64,000 bases of DNA. Origin: Pycnopodia helianthoides. Its lineage: Eukaryota; Echinodermata; Asteroidea; Forcipulatida; Asteriidae. Shown here piece after piece: positions 36,401 to 48,400 of this stretch. Where the stretch lies: positions 10,568,094 to 10,632,093 of the forward strand of contig CM063255.1 of assembly GCA_032158295.1 (NCBI GenBank), in the 5' to 3' direction. Both the position numbers and the translations under genes were made by a program. The notes below the pieces were generated by a model that saw nothing but the letters and a program-made list of their open reading frames with translations, did not search any database and was not told where the DNA came from. How positions within the stretch are numbered: position 1 is the first letter of the stretch; the number at the start of each line of letters is the position of its first letter.

Positions 36401-39400
36401 CCTCTGAAGTAACGTAGTTTTTGAGAAAGAAGTAATTTCTCAGTGAAATATTGAATTGATTTTGAGACCTCATGCGTGAGGTCTCGAAATCAAGCATCTG
36501 AAAGCACACAACTTCGTGTGACAAGGGTGTTTTTTCTTCCATTATTATCTCGCAACTTCGACGACCAATTGAGTTCAAATTTTCACAGGTTTGTTATTTT
36601 GTGCATTTGTTGAGATACACCAAGTGAGAAGACTGGTCTTTGACAATCACCAATTGTGTTTCAGTGTCTTTAAGCTAATTTGTTTGCTTTATTAATCAAG
36701 TGTTCTAATTTGGTCTCATCTACCAATGACAACTGACATACCACTTTTTGCACACAAAGGATGCCGGCAGAGTTTTGTCCTGCCCCCTCCTAACCAAATC
36801 CCTGACCCCCTGTTGATTGACACCCCCCTCTAGGACATGTGGTATGGTCCAGCTTAGGATATCACTGGCATATGAGCAGACCAGTGTGTACGATGTGGTT
36901 ATGACAATAGAAATATTCAAACATTGTTGGCAAACGCCGACAGCGGCCCTCACTGCAGGGTTAGTTTCGATTGGTATGATGAAGGATATATGTAATCACA
37001 GTGAGGCTGGAAGGTTAAAATAGCCTGGTCCCTTCCGTAATGTCAACGGGTCTCTCTCAATCATTGTGACTTGTATACAGGGATCGAAACAAACATGGCA
37101 CTAGCTGGTTCATACCTTAGGTTTGTCCTCTCCATTGGGCGTGTTCTTCGTCTCATCTTTCTGCGCCTTGGCTCATCCTCCTCCTTCGGGGAAACAATCT
37201 TAAAAAAAACAATTTCAAACAATTTTAACCCTTTAGAGACCATAAATAAGGTTACCAGTCAAAATGCAACATCACATGTACCATTTGTGACTGGTTTCCT
37301 GCAAATTTTGTTGCTTTAAAAGCAGAAATGCGCACAACATTTGCTGTTTAAAAGCAATTTCATTGAGCTGCTTAAGCACAATAAAGTAGCTAAGCACAAC
37401 AAAATTATGCTTACTAGAATAAGGTTACCGGCCAAAATACGAGTCACATGTACAATTCGTGACTGGTATCCCGCCGACTTCTGCTTAGCAGAAAATTGTT
37501 AAAGCAATATTTTGCTGCTTAAGCAGCTCTATGAAATTTGGCCCTGGCCTAAGCCATTCAAAAGTATAGCCTGCCCGATATGGGGCAGAGGGTGTGTCCC
37601 CCCCCCAATGTTCCCATACTATAACACACTATTTTCCTCTTGTATAGAACCCCCCCCCAAAATCCTCAAAAGAATTCCTGAGATTCCAAGCACACAATGA
37701 AGACGCAATAGGGGGTACCCTCTGCCCCATATCGAGCACCAATTGTTCAAAAGCACTGAAAGGATAAAATGGTCTGGTCCCAGTTTGTTGATCATTACTT
37801 CCCATTCAGAACAGAAGAAAGTTCTACTAAATCCCAGACTTGTTTCTCACCTCTCCAGAATCATCCAGTTTGCTGTCCTCTACTTCTGCTTTCGTGTCAG
37901 CTTCTGAGGCGGAGGCTTTCTCGTTGGACTTTTCCTCCTTGGACCTGAAGAAGGTGGAACCGGAAATAACACCCTTACTTTGAACATTTTTATGATGAAC
38001 CTGCATCTTTCAGAACCAATTAAATTTTAACTAAATAATGATTGAATAGCCATGCAAGTATCACGCTAATTTGAATATTTTAGGGGATCCTTGCGCAGTC
38101 CACAGCCAACCATATACTAATTTAAGAGATGTTAATTTTTAATAGATGTTAATTTTTGCATCGGGTATAAAGAATTTTTATTTGGTTTTACCCTTACACC
38201 GATGTGCAAAAAGTACTGTATACTCGTTTTTTTCCTGAGCTCTGTGAAAAAAACCACAGCAAATCTCTCGGGTGGGATTCCAACCCACGACTTTTGCATT
38301 GCTAGAGCAGATGTCCCACCACTAGACCACCAAGCTATCCTGATGGCTAGAGGTAGTTTGAATCCTTAGCAGCAGGTACTGCAATGATTTAATAGATGTT
38401 AATTTTTGCATCGGAGGTAAAGAATTTTTTATTTGGTTTTACCTTTACAACGATGTGTATTGAGCACTGTAATACTCGGTACTTTCCCGAGCTCTGTGAA
38501 AAAAAATCCACAGGCAAATCACTCGGGTGGGATTCCAACCCACGACCTTTGCATTGCTAGAGCAGATGTCTTACCACTAGACCAACGAGCTAGCCAGTAT
38601 ACTAGAAAACACAAGGGGGCAAACCCCTTCTCTTAACTAGATTCTTTTACGTGCATTGCACAACACATGGAACCTACGGCTTTACGTCCCATCTGAAGGA
38701 TGAAGCAATAATGGTTTAAAAGCAAGACTGCTTAAGGACACAAGTGTCAAGAACGGGACTCGAACCCACACTCCAGTGATCAGAAACACCAGAGCTCGAG
38801 TCCGGTGACTCGAGTCGGTAACTGGCTAGCAATGACCTCACAATTTAACATGGCGTTCTGGTTGGTAATAATTGTTTTCGTGCTTTGCTCATTTTGGTGT
38901 TAAGGCAGCTCTATGAAATTGAGTGTGTTATTCAAGATTTTGACCGTACAGAAATCTTTGGAGAGAGTTGTTCTTGCACACAAGGACCTACACAAAATGA
39001 ACAGAGAAATAGAACAAGGAAAACAGGAGAGGACTTACTCTTCTTTCTTACCTCCACCTTCCCTCGTGGACTCTGTGGAGGGTGCTGGCTCTCTGATGTC
39101 ATCCGTCGTCGTGGAGACAAGATCACCTGATCCAGGGCCTTGAGGTCCAGGGCTGAGCCACCTTCCATCTTGATAACGGCTGCGTGTAAAACAATGAGAA
39201 CGTTACAAACATTACGACTTGTTTTCTTTTTTAATTCAATATTTCAATGAGCTTCGCAAACCTGTGAAAATTTGGACTAAATTGGTAATTCAAGTTGCAA
39301 GAAGATAATGTAAGAATAAACACCGATTTTGCATAGAATTGTGTGCTTTCAATGCCTGAGAAAGGCTTCATGCCTGAAAGCCTTCAGATCAAATATTTTG

Positions 39401-42400
39401 GTGAAAAATTACCTCTTTCTCAATAACTACATTACTTCAGAGGGAGTCATTTCTCACAGTGTTTTATACTATCAGCAGCTCTCAGGTGCTCCTACTACCA
39501 AGTTAGTTTTATGGTAATTAACCCTCTTGCTGTCTGACCATTCAATACCATTCACTGTGGTTTTGAATGATAGATAAACTATGCCTGCCTGCATATGATA
39601 CCATGAGGGAATACATGTACACAGTACACATTAGTTCTGTGCACAGTTGTGCCACCGTACACAACCTTGGCAGTCGAATGGTTTTAAATGGTTTTGGTCA
39701 ACTCACCGGAAAATGTTTGCCAAGAGTCACCGACAGTAGGAGGCTTTAAATTTGTGTGGAGTTAATTACCAAGAGTACGCCCAGCGGCCAAGAGTTCCCC
39801 GACCAGAGTAGGCGAGGTAGTTAACTTGTGGGAGTAATTACCAGAGTAACGCCCAGCCTTTAAGCGCAGAGAATGAACCCTGGCTTAGCTGCTGCAACCT
39901 ACCTGCGTCTAACAACCGGCTGATATCATCAGTCTTATCCAGCTGCAGTCTGAGTTTATCCAGCAGCCTTCCTCGAGGAGCTCCAGAAAGACCAGAAGGC
40001 GTGTCTTTACGCCCCTTAAGCCGTCCGCCTTCCCCTTCTCTGCCTCGTCGGGGTAATACTTGGAGCGGAACCTATCATGGGGGGAAGGAGGGGTGAGCAA
40101 GTGGCCACAAATAGACAAGAATTAGAACAACGAATTGGTGTTGATTTTTTATTTTAAAAATACAAGCATGCCATAAATAGCACTTTTGACATTGGGTCCA
40201 GTGAAGTCGCCAATAAGTCAAACGCCGTTTATTTTTCAGAAAAAATGAAACTTATTCCGATCCTCTTTCTTTGTACAAACAATCTGTGAGAATCTTATCA
40301 GATTCAATGATCACTTTTGGTGTTAACAACAGAAACTGTTTTGGGGTTTTTTTTTTTTCGAGAACTTTGTGAACATCATACAGGGCTTATTTTTTATTGC
40401 AGTCAATCAAAATGTCCTCAATCCTGAGATAGTCCCTCAGACAGAAAATATTCCTCTTAAGAATTGGCATTTGTGCGTCTGCCTAGTGCACAATTCTAGG
40501 ACGTTTGGCAACTCATAGTGTTGTACGCATGCGTGAATGTATTTAGCGTATTTAAAGGGAAAGGCTACTTGAGATGGCTTCAGGTAGTAGTGCAAAGGCG
40601 CTTTGAATACAACGATAAAAAGCTCTTAATAAATGCCCGTTATAATCATCGATATTTGACTCTATGTAGTGGCTGACCTAGACTGGCACTGGTGGTAGAC
40701 GGACTTCAAAACTTCTGAACTGTATAATTAGCTTTTCAGGTTTTCTCTGGAAATGAGGATTTCCGATGTGGAATAAGCTCAAGTTACAGTCGAAAATTAT
40801 TGGCGACTCGTGGACAAAATGAGCAAAAATGCATGGGTATTCTTTACGGTTTTGTCAAAATGTCCTGGAAGGATCTAGCCCACACACATTGTTGAAAGCT
40901 CAAAAATGCATACTGGATTTTAAATATGACATGAGTGCTACACATGTAGTGAAGTGAGCACCAACAATAACACTACTCTCAAAATACTTTTTTTGATCAG
41001 TGAAACATTTTTCAACGGTAGTTCAAAAACAAAACCGCACACGTTTGTTTGTTAAACTGTGATATCAACATCAGGGTCAGATTGAAAGCTGGAAGAGGAA
41101 TTTCTGTCACTTCTGTTTTGTTTCGCCGATTTTAAACTTTAAAAATCAAAACACGAAAAGCAGGGTATCGTACAATCAATACACAAACTTGCTTATCGTG
41201 TTGGTCAGTAAAATAGAAGGCCTGTAAATTATCCAATAGACAGAAGTAACTACATCCATTCTGTGAAACAAATGTGCTTTTTCAGTATATTTCTTTTACA
41301 TTTTCTGGCTGAACAATTTAAGCCCTGTGCAAAATCCGACCTTCCACTTTCAATAAAGGTTTACAAATTGCAGAAATCACAACAAAAACAAAGGTGTCAA
41401 CACCAAAGCATGCATACTTTTTTGGTGTGTGTTTTCAAAACACAAAAACTAGATTGGTACACTGTGTGTGAACTTGGGATCTTGGAAATGGGGTGCTTTT
41501 ATGGTAAACCTTACCACCACCACTGATGCTCAACCCTACCTGTTAACCGTTAAAATGCCGCCGGCAATCTTAACTCACGAGACGGAACAACAAACTCTTG
41601 TGGTTTTTTTTGCTATCCTATTTGGTTTTCCCCATCTTTAACGCCATCGTTGTCATGGCAATACGTCATCCGTTTGCATCCGCACACAGCCCCCCCTCGT
41701 TTTTTTTAAACCGAGGGAGGGAGGGGGGGAACGGTCGTTGGAAAAGCAGGCGGGGTTCCCAGAAGGTGTTTCTTGCTTGTGAACGGGCGTGGCATATTTT
41801 GGTGGTAATTGAATTGGGAAAGAACACGCGACCTAAGTAACTAATTCTGGCTGGTTAACTGTCCGTTCGACCCTAGCTATCTCACTGCATTTTTGCGCAG
41901 TGGCCCTATACTAATTAAATCGCGAGTAGTTGTTAAAAGATCCCAGCTGGGTGTTTCTTGATGGTGCATCGCTGTAGAGAAATAGGTTTGGGGTTTAGTA
42001 GCACAGATAGTAAATAAAACTGGTCAGGAAAACTTGAAAAAAGGATTCTTCCACCCATCAAAAAAAATTAACTTCCTCTGTTCACTATAAAAAGTGTCGA
42101 GTTTTCAATTGTCCTCAAGGAAGCTAGTCTAGTTAATGCATGTAATAGTACTCAGTAGTCCAGCCTATAGTATTGATATGGGTCAACGACAAACTTTTTT
42201 TGCATTGACATGAAATGTCTCTTAAAGGTATGATACAGGATTGGTAAGGATCCTTTTAGTATGAGCGCTTATTAAAGGCACTGGACACTATTGTTAGCAT
42301 AAAAACTTACTTGGTAACAAGCAATGGAGAGCTGTTGATAGCAAAAAACATTGTGAGAAACGGCTCCCTCTGAAGTAACGTAGTTTTTTGAGGAAGAAGT

Positions 42401-45400
42401 AATTTATTTGAATTGATTTTGAGACCTCATGCGTGAGGTCTCGAAATCAAGCATTGAAAGCACACAACTTTGTGTGACAAGGGTGTTTTTTCTTCCATTA
42501 TTATCTCGCAACTTCGACAACCAATTGAGTTCAAATTTTCACAGGTTTGTTTATTTTGTGCATATGTTGAGATACACCAAGTGAGAAGACTGGTCTTTGA
42601 CAATTACCAAAGGTATATCCAGTGTCTTTAACTACGAAGTTTATACCAGCACCATTTTTTTTTGTGCAATATGTTCGTCTGAAATGAAGTCATTACCGAG
42701 AAAACTGTACCTGAAAACCTAATTAAAAAAACGCAATCAGCTGATGTTGGTTGTTTGCAACCCAAAAATTACAGACAATGCGTCCACATGCTGAAAATTG
42801 TGCGTAGTTTTTCACTATTTTCTCCTGACTCACACGACGGATTTAGCCCAAATTTTCACAGGTATGTTCTTTCATGTACATGGTTGATCACACAAATTAT
42901 GAACACTGTCTGCGACTATTTTTGTCAGCTCTACCAATCCTATACAATACCTTTAAGAAAAATCATGTATTGGGTTTGTTTTTGTTTTACACGAGCAACT
43001 CCATGACATAGAACTTTGGACTGGTTTGTTGTGAGCAGTTCCACCCACTTCTCTCACTCACTTGATACTATTTAAACATCCCATCGACCATGTAACCTTT
43101 GTTCACCAAAAGAGTGACCTTGCACATTCCAAGGCCTATCTGGCAGGCAAAATTTTACACTTGGCATATTATGATCAAATATTACATTCTGTGTCGTAAG
43201 TTTTAAAATAACATTTTAAGTGTTGAAATGTACCCCCTTTTCTTCAAATCAGATACAAATCAGACAGTGCAATCTCCACACAAAATGTAAGATTGAAATA
43301 TTTTCTTCCGTTGGGCTTGGAATCGTGCCTGCACGGAGTCGAGGCTCTGTTGCTCTCTTGTAAAACATTTGACGCCACAGATGACATTGGTATATATAAA
43401 TGGGACAAACTATTTGAAACAGTGAAAACAATTTGTAAACAAACACAACCTTACAATGATTTCTCATTCTAGGAGGCTGCTCATGAAAAACAATTTACCT
43501 TGTCTAACATGAACAAAGAAAACAAGAAAATGTTTACAAAAACAAAACACTAAATTGTTTACACACAACCTTTTCTTGAAAAAGGAAGAGAAAAAACAAA
43601 AAATGCATCTGAAGCATTTATTGCAAATGAATTTGTAACACTTTCAGACATATTTCAAACTAACTTTTTTAATTCACATTAAAAACGAGCCAATCAGTTT
43701 GGCTCGCAGGGCAGGGGAGTGGCTATTTTGCATAATTTCAAATGGAATACACCAATCACGTACCACTCTTCCTCCTTGTGCGCCAGGAAGAACTCACTGA
43801 GCTGGGTGCGTTTGAACTCCACCTTGTACTCGTTGTACTTACGCACCGCTTCCGTATCGTCGATCATGTCATCCTGAGAGGCGAGGAACTGCTTGAAGCT
43901 CATGATGTGGGGTCCATGGGGCCCACGGCTGTGATCGTGATCTGGCCCGCCCCTGTAAGGGTACCAACACAAAATAAAAGACACCATCAACAACCTCCCT
44001 ACTCTTGGGTAACCGTCAGGGCTCAAAATTAACACTGGACCGCAGGCCTAAGGCCAGTGCTTTTAGTGCCGGGCCAGTAACGTTATGACCGGACAAGTCC
44101 TGCGGCCTTTTGTTTTTGAATAATAATACCTCACCTTTTCTTTCAAATCTGCCGAGTACGAAAGTTTTACCCATATTAAAACAAATGAGATAAATCTTCT
44201 CCTTGTGCTTGTTCAAATAAAAACAGTTTAATTGTGACACTGTGTGGATAGATTTGTTTCTATTTTTGATTCTGGTCTTGTAACAGATTTTTGGGTCCAG
44301 TGAAGTTTTGAGCTACAAGCCCTGCAGTATTGTGGTTTTTTTTCCCCCAAAACTCGAGTCCTGACCTTGTCCAGCAAAGTTGACCAACCAATTTTATAAT
44401 AGTCCGACTGCACAAGTTGTGTTTGGTGGCAGGACTGCGAACAGAACTAGACTGTGTTTATGCGTGTACTGTGTAGATGCAATGACCAAATGATATCATA
44501 TTGCAGACTGGGATAGTTATTCTTCAAAACCACAGGGGATGCAAAAAGGAATGGTACATGTAGTTGAAACTTAAGCGCTATAGTTTGAAACTTAAGCGCT
44601 ATAGTTTGAAACTTAAGCGCTAAAGTTTGAAACTTAAGCGCTATAGTTTGAAACTTAAGCGCTATAGTTTGAAACTTAAGCGCTATAGTTTGAAACTTAA
44701 GCGCTATAGTTTGAAACTTAAGCGCTATATTTTGAAACTTAAGCGCTATAGTTTGAAACTTAAGCGCTATAGTTTGAAACTTAAGCGCTATAGTTTGAAA
44801 CTTAAGCGCTATAGTTTGAAACTTAAGCGCTATAGTTTGAAACTTAAGCGCTATAGTTTGAAACTTAAGCGCTATAGTTTGAAACTTAAGCGCTATAGTT
44901 TGAAACTTAAGCGCTATAGTTTGAAACTAAAGCGCTATAGTTTGAAACTTGTGCGCTATAGTTTGAAACTTAAGCGCTATAGTTTCAAACTTGTGCGCTA
45001 TAGTTTCAAACTTAAGCGCTATAGTTTTAAACTTGTGCGCTATAGTTTCAAACTTAAGCGCTATAGTTTGAAACTTGTGCGCTATAGTTTCAAACTTAAG
45101 CGCTATAGTTTCAAACTTGTGCGCTATAGTTTCAAACTTAAGCGCTATAGTTTGAAACTTGTGCGCTATAGTTTGAAACTTGTGCGCTATAGTTTCAAAC
45201 TTAAGCCCTGCATGTTAAAAACTTGCGCAAGGAGATACTTAGCGCTCAACATGGGAGTCAAGACTAAACTGTCAGAATTACTCTCCACTTTGAAAGGTGT
45301 TCAGATGTTTTTAAGGGAAAGGTATTTATGAATGGGAATAAAAGAGCGGTGACTCAGTTTTAAATGGCTGTTTAAAAAACCTTGCACGGTCATTGCCGTG

Positions 45401-48400
45401 CGATAAAGGACCTCGTAACCTGGTCCATTATTGCACGGCCACGACCCTGCCATAAAGGACCTCGTAATCTGGTCCATTATTGCACGGCCACGACCCTGCC
45501 TGTTTTAAACGGTTGTTTCAGACAAAAACCACAGTGGAAGATATTTAGACAGTTTGGAAGGTTGACAGTGTACTTTGTAGATGAATTCACCACCTTATAT
45601 CATTCATATTGTAGACTGGCATGGTTTATCCATAATTTAAAACTACAATGAATATTGAATGGTCAGACAGTAGGAGGGTTAATCACAAAGTACACAATTT
45701 GTTATCAAGTCAGTGCTAAAAGGTTGGTAAAGTCAAATTGGTAAAAAGCTTGTATCTTGCACACTTGTACTACGTGTTTGCTCCAAATGTTGCTACTTGA
45801 ATGCGCATTCTTTGTACCTGCACATAATCTAGTAAGCTCTCTCCATGAGTTGTGGCAGCTCTGTATAGACCTGGAGGTTAACAACTCTTAATTGTATGGT
45901 TTTTTGAGGCATTGCATGGTGAGGTATCAATGTATATTGGGTTTATGGTAACACCATGTGTTTAATTATCTACTTTGCTGTGTAGATTTTGTTCTTTAGA
46001 GAACTTGTCTTGCTATTTATTCTACTACCACGGAGTATATTGTCAGAATTCGGGAGACTTCTCAGTTCTGAAAAGAACTGTCCTGCTTATCAACTACTAC
46101 CTGGGCGGGAGGTAGGAAATTGGCCTGGGCGGGAGGTAAGAAATTGACCTGGGCGGGAGATAGGAAATTGGCCTGGACAACTACTTTAGCTTTGTGGATC
46201 GGGGGACTTCTCGTAATTAACTGCACTGCCGCGGAGTGAGTTCTTTTTGGGCTCAACGTTTCGACTAGCTTGCCATCGTCAGTGCTCACAGTCCTTACAG
46301 TTTTACAGGATTTTACAAAAGCACACAAGTGATACAGTACCTTTGGCCTTGGTTGCCATGGTGAGGCCCCTGCTGCATGTGCTGCATTCCTCCCGCGCTG
46401 CCCCAGCCCCCGTGGCCCTGCTGGGGACCATTGTATCCCTGGTTCCCGCCACCACCTCCACCTCCACCACCACCACCACCACCGCCACCGCCATACTGCA
46501 TGTTGTAGTTGTTGTTGTAGCCGCCACTGCCTGAATCCCTGGAAAAATAACAAAAAAACGAGGAGTCGTCATTGGTCATGGTCCAATTTCACTCACTTAC
46601 TGCACAAAGAATTCTGTGCTATCCAAGTCTTGTACTGCATGTAGATTGTAGAGTTCTGCAATAAGCAGCACCTTAAAGGTAAGGTCATAGATTGTTTTTT
46701 TGTCAGCTAATTTATAGGCAAAATTATGAAGAAAAATACAATAAAAGTCGCCATGTGAAAGTTTCAGCTGAATACAGTGTCTACGTGCTGAGAAAACAGC
46801 AACAAAAACTATCATGGTATTTTTCACACGAATGTTGAATCTTTCCACGTTTAGTGCGGTGACAGCGGGCACCGATCAAACTCCAGCATTATTTCTACTG
46901 CTAACTGTCCTCTGTGTGTGTGGATGAAACGAAGCATTGCACGGTGAGGACGTGCTCTGCCCATGATTGTAATAGAAACAAAGGCAACCTTTATTCCAGT
47001 CGTCCAATGTGACACAAAAATACAAAAGTCGTGGCCCCCGGCATGCATCCGGGAAAATTGTGCGTGTTGACATGACATCCAGAGGTAACTGGTTAAAATG
47101 CGTACAGTTTGACAACTGATTTTATTTTCATAACAACACACACTCCAGAATTTGCCCTTATATATATATGTATAACTATCTTCACTTCTTGCTTGAAAAT
47201 TACCACTTAAAGGCCCTGTACACTATTGGTAAGATCGAAAAACACAATGTTCACAGATTCACACATAACTTACATGATTTAAAGTAAGTAATGGTAGAAA
47301 GGGTTCCTTGAAATATTTCTGCCTAAAATGCTATCGTTTCTGAGAAACGAGTAAAACAATAATTATCGCGCGCAATAATTTGAAAAAACAGAAAACATAT
47401 AAGATCTCTTTTCACTATTTTCTCCTGACCTCGATGACCAATTGAGCTCAAACTTTCACAGGTTTGTTTGTTCATGCATTATGTTTAATCACACAAAATG
47501 TGGACACTGATTTTGAGCTGTTACCAAAAGTGTACAATACCTTTAAAGGTATTATACAAGATTGGTAGAGCTGACAAAATAGTCGCAGACAGTGTTCATG
47601 TTTTGTGTGATTCAAGATATGCATGAACAAACAAACCTGTGAAAGTTTGAGCTCAATTGGTCATCGAGGTCATGAGAAAATAGTGAAAAGAGACCTTATG
47701 TGTTTTGCTGTTTTTTCAAACATCAAGTTTTTATCGCGCGTGATAAAAACTATTGTTTTACTCATTTCTCAGAAACGATAGCATTTTAGGCAGAAATATT
47801 TCAAGGAACCCTTTCTACCATTACTTACTTTAAATCATGTAAGTTATGTGTGAATCTGTGAACATTTATGTTTTTCGATCTTACCAATAGTCTACAAGGC
47901 CTTTAAGCAGTCAGCATTTATAAAGTCATCAAACTTGTGAATTTCCTTGGATAAACTAGGAATCTGTAAAGTGGGCATCGTGAATGAGTCTTACATCTCG
48001 CACAGAGTGCCTGCCACAAGATCAGCCGAAATGCACAGTGGGTAATTCGCATCATTTACGACACATGACCCCTGACCTTTGAGGCCATTCAAAGCATTCT
48101 TACCCAACATCGCTACCATAGGCAGCGCGCCGTATCGATACCTCTCGTCTCTAACCCCTGGTAGGGATGCACTGAAAAACAACACTGATTGGCTCCCAAA
48201 AGTGACTACTTTGCGGGCACGCTTGTTAACAATTCTGAGCGCTTGTATGGCACTCGTCGGCTTGTAGGTCTCTTAGTGCGGGTGTGAAAATGCAAATATT
48301 TCGATGGATTCCATTTCAAATGAATCATGTTTTTACACTATCACCCTAAACTGCATAGAGTTAGACATATCACAAGTTCAAACAAGAATGAGAGGGGACC

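Noticed and set aside
44627..45331. 234-codon Lys/Leu/Arg/Tyr/Ser repeat ORF
   Set aside because: The 21-base unit is a multiple of three, so any frame without a stop in the unit stays open. No splice sites, codon constraint or non-repeat domain.
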